64,000 nucleotides of DNA. It comes from Streptomyces sp. NBC_00287 (GTDB taxonomy: Bacteria > Actinomycetota > Actinomycetes > Streptomycetales > Streptomycetaceae). Position 1 is the first letter of the stretch. Each line of letters starts with the position of its first letter. Below, in pieces: positions 57,545 through 64,000 of the stretch. Where the stretch lies: NCBI RefSeq assembly GCF_036173105.1, contig NZ_CP108053.1, positions 8,122,001 through 8,186,000 of the forward strand. The letters are read 5' to 3'. The position numbers and the translations under genes were made by a program. Under the pieces are notes generated by a model. That model searched no databases, was not told where the DNA came from, and saw only the letters and a program-made list of their open reading frames with translations.

Positions 57545-59014
57545 GTGGCACACCTGTATGTGGACGGTTCATGGCGGGATCCGGTGGCCGGAGGCCTCCG
57601 CGAGATCCGCTGCCCCGCTGACGGCACGCTCTCGGCGACCGTTGCGGAAGGGACGCGTCCGGACGCCGAGGCGGCGATCGCCGCGGCCCGCCGCGCCTTC
57701 GACGAGGGGCCCTGGCCGCGCACCCCCGAGCGCGAGCGTGGCGCGCTGCTGCTGCGGACCGCCGACATCATGGAGCGCGACGGCAAGGAGTTCGCCCGCG
57801 CCGAGTCGCTGGACACCGGCAAGCGGCTGGTGGAGAGCGAGTACGACATCGCCGACGTCGTCTCCTGCTTCCGTTACTACGGGGGGCTCGGCGGCACCGA
57901 CGCCGGCCGGGTGATCGACACCGGACGCGACGACGCCGTCAGCCGCGTCGTCTACGAGCCGGTCGGTGTGTGCGGGCTGATCACCCCTTGGAACTACCCG
58001 CTGCTCCAGGCGAGTTGGAAGGTCGCCCCGGCCCTCCTCGCCGGCAACACGATCGTCCTCAAGCCCAGCGAGCTCACCCCCTCCACCTCGATCCTGCTGA
58101 TGAGGGCACTGGAGGAGGCCGGGCTCCCGGCAGGCGCCGCCAACCTCGTCCTGGGCACCGGGCCCGAGGTGGGCGCACCGCTCTCCGAGGACCCCGCCGT
58201 CGACCTGGTCTCCTTCACCGGCGGCTTGGAGACCGGCAAACGGATCATGGCCACGGCCGCGGCGAGCGTGAAGAAGGTGGCGCTGGAGCTCGGCGGCAAG
58301 AATCCCAACGTGGTCTTCGCCGACGCCGACTTCGAGACGGCCGTGGACTTCGCGCTCACGGCCGTCTTCCTGCACTCGGGGCAGGTCTGCTCGGCCGGCG
58401 CCCGGCTGATCGTCGAGGACTCGCTGCACGACCGCTTCGTCGACGAGGTCGTCCGCCGGGCCCGGCAGATCCGCCTCGGCGGTCCCTTCGACGCCGAGGC
58501 CGAGACCGGGGCGCTGATCTCCGCCCAGCACCTGGCGAAGGTCGAGGCGTACGTCGCCGCGGGGATCGCCGAGGGCGCCGTCCTGCGCTGCGGCGGCGCA
58601 CGGCCCGACGATCCGGCCCTGGCGAGCGGCCACTACTACCCGCCCACCGTCCTCGACGAGTGCCGGCAGGACATGCGCGTGGTGCACGAGGAGTCCTTCG
58701 GACCCGTGCTCACCGTGGAGCGCTTCACCGACGAGGACGACGCCGTACGCATCGCCAACGACACCGAGTACGGACTGGCCGGAGCCGTCTGGACCCAGGA
58801 CGCGGGCAAGGCCCAGCGGGTCGCCCGGCGGCTGCGCCACGGCACGGTGTGGATCAACGACTACCACCCCTATGTGCCGCAAGCGGAATGGGGTGGCTTC
58901 GGACACTCGGGCGTGGGCCGGGAGTTGGGACCGACCGGCCTGAACGAGTACCGAGAGCCCAAGCACATCTGGCAGAACATCCAACCCCGGCCGCAGCTCT
59001 GGTTCCGCGGCTGA
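57545..59014 (+). CDS. betB: Betaine aldehyde dehydrogenase
   Basis: Oxidises betaine aldehyde to glycine betaine with NAD+. The protein is 489 aa. GVCGLITPWNYPLLQASWKV binds cofactor, IVLKPSELTPSTSILLM has the cofactor Lys, and VALELGGKNPNVVFADADFE has the general-base Glu. LHSGQVCSAGARLIVED has the nucleophile Cys282; HEESFGPVLTVERF is the late ALDH motif. FGHSGVGRELGPTGLNEYRE and HIWQN near the end are as in BetB proteins. A GTG start has AAGGGC upstream. It leads the unit that continues with the betaine transporter genes 20 nt further on, so import and synthesis of betaine are co-expressed. Confidence 0.9.
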   Translation: MAHLYVDGSWRDPVAGGLREIRCPADGTLSATVAEGTRPDAEAAIAAARRAFDEGPWPRTPERERGALLLRTADIMERDGKEFARAESLDTGKRLVESEYDIADVVSCFRYYGGLGGTDAGRVIDTGRDDAVSRVVYEPVGVCGLITPWNYPLLQASWKVAPALLAGNTIVLKPSELTPSTSILLMRALEEAGLPAGAANLVLGTGPEVGAPLSEDPAVDLVSFTGGLETGKRIMATAAASVKKVALELGGKNPNVVFADADFETAVDFALTAVFLHSGQVCSAGARLIVEDSLHDRFVDEVVRRARQIRLGGPFDAEAETGALISAQHLAKVEAYVAAGIAEGAVLRCGGARPDDPALASGHYYPPTVLDECRQDMRVVHEESFGPVLTVERFTDEDDAVRIANDTEYGLAGAVWTQDAGKAQRVARRLRHGTVWINDYHPYVPQAEWGGFGHSGVGRELGPTGLNEYREPKHIWQNIQPRPQLWFRG

Positions 59015-59034
59015 ACGCCGAAGAGAGGTCGATC

Positions 59035-60123
59035 GTGACCCCCACACAGACCGAGGTGCCGCAGCGGCGCGGTACGCCCCAGGAGTCGGACGGGACTCCC
59101 GTCATATCCGTGCGCAATCTGTGGAAGGTGTTCGGGCCGAAGGCAGACCGGGTACCGGCCTCCGAGGAGCTGCGCGGGCTCACCCGACGCGAGCTCATGG
59201 ACCGCGCCGGATGCACCGCCGCCGTACGCGACGTCAGCTTCGAGGTCGCGCCCGGCGAGGTCTTCGTCGTCATGGGCCTGTCCGGCTCCGGCAAGTCCAC
59301 ACTGGTGCGATGTCTGACCCGGCTGATCGAACCCACCACCGGTGAGATCGTCTTCGAGGGCGAGGACATCCGTGACGCGGACGCGAGGCGACTGCGCGAA
59401 CTGCGCCGCCGTAAATTCTCCATGGTCTTCCAGCACTTCGGGCTGCTGCCCCACCGCCGCGTCGTCGACAACGTGGGCTTCGGTCTTGAGATCCGCGGCA
59501 TGAGCAGGGCCGAACGCACCAAGCGGGCCCTGGAGGTCGTCGAGCTGGTCGGCCTCTCCGGCTACGAGAACTCCTACCCCGACCAGCTGTCCGGCGGCAT
59601 GCAGCAACGCGTCGGCCTGGCACGGGCGTTGGCGGGCGACCCCGACGTCCTCTTCTTCGACGAGCCGTTCTCCGCACTCGACCCGATGATCCGCCGTGAC
59701 ATGCAGAACGAGGTCATCCGGCTGCACCACGAGGTCGGCAAGACGATGGTGTTCATCACCCACGACCTCTCCGAGGCGCTCAAGCTGGGCGACCGCATCC
59801 TGATCATGCGCGACGGCAAGATGGTCCAGTGCGGCACCGGCGACGAACTCGTCGGCGCCCCCGCCGACGACTACGTACGCGACTTCGTCAAGGACGTCCC
59901 GCGCGGCGACGTCCTCACCCTGCGCTGGATCATGCGCCCGGTGGAGGACGGCGACGCCCTGGACGGTCCCGAGCTGGGCCCGGACGTCGTGGTGAAGGAG
60001 GCCACCCGGGCCGTACTGGCGGCGGACAAGCCGGTCAAGGTCGTCGAGGACGGCAAACTGCTCGGCATCGTCGGTGACGAGGAGATCCTCGCGGTGGTCG
60101 CCGGGCAGGAAGGCGGCGCGTGA
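59035..60123 (+). CDS. Glycine betaine/proline ABC transporter ATPase (OpuAA/ProV type)
   Basis: The protein is 362 aa. Before Walker A it has the ProV-type preface VISVRNLWKVFGPKADRV. VMGLSGSGKSTLVRCLTRLI (Walker A), VFQHFGLLPHRRVVDNVGFG (Q-loop and helix), DQLSGGMQQRVGLARALA (signature), VLFFDEPFSALDPMIRRDMQ (Walker B) and VFITHDLSEALKLGDRILIM (H-loop) follow. After the core there is one CBS-like tail segment (EATRAVLAADKPVKVVEDGK), shorter than the tandem CBS module of OpuAA that senses ionic strength. GTG start with AAGAGAGG upstream. Overlaps the permease start. Confidence 0.92.
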   Translation: MTPTQTEVPQRRGTPQESDGTPVISVRNLWKVFGPKADRVPASEELRGLTRRELMDRAGCTAAVRDVSFEVAPGEVFVVMGLSGSGKSTLVRCLTRLIEPTTGEIVFEGEDIRDADARRLRELRRRKFSMVFQHFGLLPHRRVVDNVGFGLEIRGMSRAERTKRALEVVELVGLSGYENSYPDQLSGGMQQRVGLARALAGDPDVLFFDEPFSALDPMIRRDMQNEVIRLHHEVGKTMVFITHDLSEALKLGDRILIMRDGKMVQCGTGDELVGAPADDYVRDFVKDVPRGDVLTLRWIMRPVEDGDALDGPELGPDVVVKEATRAVLAADKPVKVVEDGKLLGIVGDEEILAVVAGQEGGA

Positions 60124-62126
60124 TGACCGTCGCCGTGGAGAAACCGGAAAAGACACAACAGACGGAGAAGCCCGCGCCACCCGTCACCCGGGTCCGCCAG
60201 GTCAGCCGGCGCACGATGGTGGTCGCGATCCTGGTCGCCTGGCTGGTGCTGTTCGCCCTGCTGCGCGGCAAGCAGACCCTGGCGCTCGCCGCGGCCGACC
60301 TGACCGACCTGCACCGGTGGTTCAACGACCTCAACGACTCGATCGGCGCGAACCGCAACTCCAACCCGCTCTTCCTCTACTTCTTCAACGAGATCCGGCT
60401 GGTCATCGACAACCTGGTGACCTTCGTCCAGGAGCTGATCTCCCAGCCCTCCGGCACCCGCCCCGTCCCGCAGATCGGCTGGCTCGGCGTCGTCGGCATC
60501 ACCGGCTATGTCTCCTGGGCCGTGGGCAACTGGAGAGTGGCGCTGCTGGCGGTGGCCGGCTTCACCTTCCTCGGGCTTCAGGGCCTGTGGCAGGAGAGCA
60601 TGGACACCCTGGCGCTCACCCTTTCCGCCGTCTTCGTCGCGCTGCTGTTCGCGATCCCGCTGGGCGTGTGGGCGGGGCTCTCCGACCGGTTCAACCGGAT
60701 CGTGACGCCCTTCCTGGACTTCATGCAGACGATGCCGACCTTCGTCTACCTGGCCCCGATGACCCTGTTCTTCCTCATCGGCCCCGCCTCCGCCACCATC
60801 GCCACCGTCATCTACGCGGCCCCGCCGGCCATCCGCATCACCGCGCACGCCATCCGCTCGGTGCCGGAGACCACCGTCGAGGCGGCCGACTCGCTGGGCG
60901 CCACCCAGCGGCAGGCGCTGCTCAAGGTGCTGCTGCCGATGTCCAAACGGACCGTGGTGATGGGCGTCAACCAGTCGATCATGGCCGCCCTGGCCATGGT
61001 GACCATCACCGCCCTGATCGACGCGCCCGGCCTCGGCAAGACCGTCCTCCAGGCACTCCAGTCGCTCGACGTCGGTACGGCCTTCAACGCCGGCCTCGCC
61101 ATCGTCGTCATGGCGATCGTCCTGGACCGGGTCACCACCGCGGCGAGCACCCGCGAGGAGGCCGCCCGGAAGTCGTCCGGCCGGTTCCTCGCCTGGCGGC
61201 GGCCACTGCTGGGAGCGGGCGCCGCGGTCACGGCCGTACTCGTCTACATGTCGCACACCTACCTGTGGGCGGCCGAGTTCCCCGGCGAGGGCACGGCCGG
61301 AAGCAAGATCGCGAGCGCGGCGGACACCGCGACCACCTGGGCGCAGGACAACCTGTCCGGCCTCACCAACGCCTTCCGTGATGCGATCACCAACGGCCTG
61401 CTCAACCCGTTCCAGTCGCTGCTCACCGACTCCCCGTGGTGGCTCGTCGGCGCCGCCCTGATCGGACTCGGCGTGGTGCTCGGCGGCCCGCGCGCCGCGA
61501 TCACCACCGTCGTGTGCGTGGGACTGCTCGTCGGCACCGGGGTGTGGTCGGACGCCATGACGACGCTCGCGTCCACCGCCGTCGCGACCGTCCTCGTGAT
61601 GCTGCTCGGCATCGTCTTCGGGGTGTGGATGGGGCGCAGCCCGCTGGTGGACCGGCTGATGCGGCCCACCCTGGACGCGGCGCAGGTCATGCCGCCGTTC
61701 GTCTATCTCGTGCCGTTCCTGGCGCTGTTCGGCGCGACCCGCTTCACGGCGATCGTCGCCGCGATCGTGTACGCGGCTCCCGTAGCCATGAAGATCATCG
61801 CGGACGGGGTTCGGAACGTGCCCGCCACCACCGTGGAGGCGGCCACCTCAGCCGGGTGCAACACCTGGCAGATCATCACCAAGGTCCAGCTGCCGATGGC
61901 ACGCGGCGCCCTGACTCTCGCGACCAACCAGGGCCTCATCTATGTGCTGTCGATGGTTGTGGTGGGCGGCCTGGTGGGGGCAGGCGCTCTCGGCTACGAC
62001 GTCGTGGCCGGCTTCTCGCAGGGACAGCTGTACGGGAAGGGGCTTGCCGCGGGGCTGGCCATCGTCCTTCTCGGAGTCATGTTCGACCGGATCACTCAGG
62101 CAGCGGCGCGACGCACCAGCGCATAA
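60123..62126 (+). CDS. Betaine ABC transporter permease, two fused ProW-like domains
   Basis: The protein is 667 aa, about double the usual 280-300. Residues about 100-350 form one BPD_transp_1 domain with FMQTMPTFVYLAPMTLFFLI and the EAA loop TTVEAADSLGATQRQALLKV. Residues about 430-660 form a second with AAQVMPPFVYLVPFLALFGA and TTVEAATSAGCNTWQIITKV. The two halves are recognisably homologous to each other. A long hydrophilic linker (FPGEGTAGSKIASAADTATT) joins them. One polypeptide can thus replace the permease homodimer. Overlaps the ATPase stop (TGATG). Carries glycine betaine, choline or both, delivered by the lipoprotein at 62140. Confidence 0.92.
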   Translation: MTVAVEKPEKTQQTEKPAPPVTRVRQVSRRTMVVAILVAWLVLFALLRGKQTLALAAADLTDLHRWFNDLNDSIGANRNSNPLFLYFFNEIRLVIDNLVTFVQELISQPSGTRPVPQIGWLGVVGITGYVSWAVGNWRVALLAVAGFTFLGLQGLWQESMDTLALTLSAVFVALLFAIPLGVWAGLSDRFNRIVTPFLDFMQTMPTFVYLAPMTLFFLIGPASATIATVIYAAPPAIRITAHAIRSVPETTVEAADSLGATQRQALLKVLLPMSKRTVVMGVNQSIMAALAMVTITALIDAPGLGKTVLQALQSLDVGTAFNAGLAIVVMAIVLDRVTTAASTREEAARKSSGRFLAWRRPLLGAGAAVTAVLVYMSHTYLWAAEFPGEGTAGSKIASAADTATTWAQDNLSGLTNAFRDAITNGLLNPFQSLLTDSPWWLVGAALIGLGVVLGGPRAAITTVVCVGLLVGTGVWSDAMTTLASTAVATVLVMLLGIVFGVWMGRSPLVDRLMRPTLDAAQVMPPFVYLVPFLALFGATRFTAIVAAIVYAAPVAMKIIADGVRNVPATTVEAATSAGCNTWQIITKVQLPMARGALTLATNQGLIYVLSMVVVGGLVGAGALGYDVVAGFSQGQLYGKGLAAGLAIVLLGVMFDRITQAAARRTSA

Positions 62127-62139
62127 GGAGCAACTGACC

Positions 62140-63126
62140 ATGGCAAGGCAAGCAAGACAATGGAGAGTCGGCGCGGCCGGCATAGCGGGCGCAGCTGTTA
62201 TCGGACTGACCCTCTCCGCCTGCGGCGGTGCGAAGGTCGGTGACAACTCCTCGGACGCCGGCGGCTCGGACAGCTCCGGCAAGTGCGGCACCTTCAACCT
62301 CGCGGTCAACCCGTGGGTGGGCTACGAGGCCAACGCGGCCGTCCTCGCCTACGTCGCGGAGAACGACCTCGGCTGCAAGGTCACCAAGAAGGACCTGAAG
62401 GAAGAGATCGCCTGGCAGGGCTTCGGGACGGGCGAGGTCGACGCCGTCGTCGAGAACTGGGGCCACGACGACCTGAAGAAGAAGTACATCACCGACCAGA
62501 AGACCGCCGTCGACGCCGGCCCGACCGGCAACGAAGGCCTCATCGGCTGGTATGTGCCGCCGTGGCTGGCCAAGGCGCACCCGGACATCCTCGACTGGAA
62601 CAACCTCAACAAGTACGCGGCCGAGTTCAAGACGTCCGAGTCCGGCGGCAAGGGGCAACTCCTCGACGGCGACCCGTCGTTCGTCACCAACGACGAGGCC
62701 CTGGTGAAGAACCTGAAGCTGGACTACAAGGTCGTGTACGCGGGCAGTGAGACCGCCCTCATCCAGGCCTTCCGCAAGGCGGAGAAGAACAAGGAATGGG
62801 TGATCGGCTACTTCTACGAGCCGCAGTGGTTCATGTCCGAGGTGCCGCTGGAGAAGATCAAGCTGCCGGAGTACAAGGAGGGCTGCGACGCCGACCCCGA
62901 GAAGGTCGACTGCGACTACCCCGTGTACAAGCTGGACAAGATCGTCGCTGCGAAGTTCGCCGAGTCGGGCAGCCCGGCCTATGACCTGGTGAAGAACTTC
63001 ACCTGGACGAACGACGACCAGAACGTCGTGGCGAAGTACATCGCGGTGGACAAGATGACCCCCGAGGCCGCGGCCGAGAAGTGGGTCGAGGCCAACCGCG
63101 ACAAGGTGGACGCCTGGCTGAAGTAG
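62140..63126 (+). CDS. Betaine/choline ABC substrate-binding lipoprotein (paralogue 2)
   Basis: The protein is 328 aa: signal peptide with lipobox GLTLSACGG, then the OpuAC fold (GTFNLAVNPWVGYEANAAVL, WQGFGTGEVDAVVENWGHDD, LIGWYVPPWLAKAHPDILDW, VIGYFYEPQWFMSEVPLEKI). Aromatic residues suited to bind a trimethylammonium group are kept. The last gene of the betaine transporter operon, 13 nt after the permease stop, with AAGGAG upstream of the ATG. Closely similar throughout to the protein at 42689-43651; differences cluster in the second half (LEKIKLPEY versus LVHVELPRY), which could alter specificity. Confidence 0.93.
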   Translation: MARQARQWRVGAAGIAGAAVIGLTLSACGGAKVGDNSSDAGGSDSSGKCGTFNLAVNPWVGYEANAAVLAYVAENDLGCKVTKKDLKEEIAWQGFGTGEVDAVVENWGHDDLKKKYITDQKTAVDAGPTGNEGLIGWYVPPWLAKAHPDILDWNNLNKYAAEFKTSESGGKGQLLDGDPSFVTNDEALVKNLKLDYKVVYAGSETALIQAFRKAEKNKEWVIGYFYEPQWFMSEVPLEKIKLPEYKEGCDADPEKVDCDYPVYKLDKIVAAKFAESGSPAYDLVKNFTWTNDDQNVVAKYIAVDKMTPEAAAEKWVEANRDKVDAWLK

Positions 63127-63150
63127 CCCGGGGTCGACAGCCGGTCGGAC

Positions 63151-63196
63151 ATGCCCGGCGGGCGGTGCGCACAGGGGTGCACCGCCCGCCGGGCAT
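63151..63196 (+). terminator. Strong hairpin terminator after the betaine transporter operon
   Basis: A perfect 18-bp stem (63151-63168 with 63179-63196) closes a 10-nt loop, 25 nt after the binding-protein stop. Very GC-rich with no T-run, the usual Streptomyces form. Confidence 0.85.
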
Positions 63197-63289
63197 TGCC
63201 ATGTCCAGGGCTGGGTTCAGGCCGTGTTTCGGGCTGTTTTCCGGTCTCAAGGACCCCTTGACACCCCCTCCCCGGGGCAGGCACATTGA

Positions 63290-63325
63290 GTTGCGCAACC
63301 TGAACCATGTTGCGCACAAAGCAAC
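63290..63325. promoter_or_regulatory. Betaine-regulon dyad D
   Basis: GTTGCGCAAC palindrome at 63290-63299, then GTTGCGCACAAAGCAAC at 63309-63325, a GTTGC-N7-GCAAC dyad like those at 50027 and 53780. Ends 38 nt before the dimethylglycine oxidoreductase start. Confidence 0.62.
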
Positions 63326-63363
63326 TTAACCGGCTGGACTGGTTTTCAATCGGAGGTGCGGCG

Positions 63364-64000
63364 ATGGCGGGACCCCGAGTGGTGATCATCGGAGCGGGCG
63401 TCGTGGGAGCGGCCCTCGCGGACGAGATCTCCGCACGAGGCTGGACCGAAGTGACCGTGGTCGACCAGGGCCCGCTGCCCGCCACCGGCGGCTCCAGCTC
63501 GCATGCCCCGGGCCTGGTCTTCCAGACGAACTCCTCCAAGACCATGACGGAACTGGCCCGCTACACCGTCGAGAAGTTCTGCTCCCTCGACGTCGACGGC
63601 AAGCCCTGCTTCCTCCAGGTCGGCGGCCTCGAAGTGGCCACCACCCCCGAGCGCCTCACCGAACTGCACCGCCGCCACGGCTGGATCACCGCCTGGGGCA
63701 TCGAGGCCCGCCTCCTGACCCCCGACGAGTGCGTCGAACAGCACCCGCTGGTCAACCGCGACAGGGTCCTCGGCGGCCTCCTGGTCCCGACCGACGGCCT
63801 CGCCAAGGCCGTCCTCGCCGTCGAGGCACAGATCCGCCGGGCCACCGAGCGAGGCGTCAGCTTCCTGGCCCGCCACGAAGTCCTCGACGTCCAGCAGGCC
63901 GACGGCAAGATCACCGGCGTCCTCACCGACCAGGGCGAGATCCCCGCCGACATCGTCGTGTGCTGTGCCGGCATCTGGGGCCCGAAGATCGCCCGCATGG
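63364..64000 (+). CDS. FAD-dependent dimethylglycine/sarcosine oxidoreductase (partial, runs off right edge)
   Basis: The first 212 residues are present. The N-terminal DAO-type FAD motif VVIIGAGVVGAALADEISAR is followed by VVDQGPLPATGGSSSHAPG; the His in SSSHAPG corresponds to the covalently flavinylated His of dimethylglycine dehydrogenases. QTNSSKTMTELARYTVEKF, VGGLEVATTPERLTELHRRH and LLTPDECVEQHPLVNRDRVL match the DMGDH/sarcosine dehydrogenase group of about 800-830 aa, which have a C-terminal folate-binding GcvT domain, here outside the window. CGGAGG lies before the ATG. Oxidises dimethylglycine to sarcosine, passing the methyl carbon to folate or releasing formaldehyde. Confidence 0.9.
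   Translation, partial: MAGPRVVIIGAGVVGAALADEISARGWTEVTVVDQGPLPATGGSSSHAPGLVFQTNSSKTMTELARYTVEKFCSLDVDGKPCFLQVGGLEVATTPERLTELHRRHGWITAWGIEARLLTPDECVEQHPLVNRDRVLGGLLVPTDGLAKAVLAVEAQIRRATERGVSFLARHEVLDVQQADGKITGVLTDQGEIPADIVVCCAGIWGPKIARM

Overview
The window is high-GC actinobacterial DNA, almost certainly from Streptomyces: about 70% GC, GTG starts, many 4-base start/stop overlaps, a mycothiol-dependent formaldehyde dehydrogenase, and an inositol transporter locus headed by a GntR gene resembling what I remember of SCO6974 in S. coelicolor. The species cannot be named. No stretch longer than about 300 bases lacks a gene, and I saw no rRNA, CRISPR array, transposase or plasmid/phage gene.

1-17 kb is an exopolysaccharide or wall-glycan locus. 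It holds an initiating polyprenyl-phosphate glycosyltransferase (cut by the left edge), a GT4 glycosyltransferase, and a leftward operon: flippase, GT4-GT2 fusion, O-antigen-ligase-like polymerase, Wzz-like protein, polysaccharide deacetylase and a second GT4-GT2 fusion. A GH-A clan lipoprotein glycosidase, an LCP attachment enzyme, a GH15 glycosidase and a GalE epimerase accompany it. Five copies of one AT-rich dyad (half-site GTATATTTAC, core TAC-GWC-GTA) sit just upstream of the leading genes and look like operators of an unidentified regulator.

17-31 kb is cyclitol/sugar catabolism: a GntR regulator, a three-part sugar ABC transporter, an IolE/IolH-type isomerase and an IolG-like dehydrogenase. 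Next comes a leftward operon of phytanoyl-CoA-type dioxygenase, SDR and two Gfo/Idh dehydrogenases, divergent from a LacI gene. A second LacI gene is divergent from another Gfo/Idh gene, with two palindromic operators between them.

31-42 kb is aromatic-acid catabolism: a maleylacetate reductase, a zinc alcohol dehydrogenase, a GntR/FCD regulator and a four-gene operon (GalB-type hydratase, oxaloacetate-releasing aldolase, GalD-type tautomerase, VOC extradiol dioxygenase). It ends in a zone of gene decay (truncated MFS transporter, aminotransferase remnant, TauD/Ldh chimera) that stops at a tRNA-Pro gene with a strong terminator.

42-64 kb is quaternary-amine metabolism. A sulfatase, its formylglycine-generating enzyme and a betaine-type binding protein form one operon beside a LysR gene. 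The rest encodes choline to betaine (GMC dehydrogenase, aldehyde dehydrogenase), betaine demethylation (Rieske oxygenase, ferredoxin, reductase), dimethylglycine oxidation (cut by the right edge), disposal of one-carbon units (mycothiol-dependent formaldehyde dehydrogenase with a metallo-hydrolase, folate reductase-like protein, PurU) and a betaine ABC transporter. Shared dyads (GTTGC-N7-GCAAC and GTGCGTATAGC) in several promoters suggest one regulon, perhaps controlled by the IclR protein encoded in the middle.
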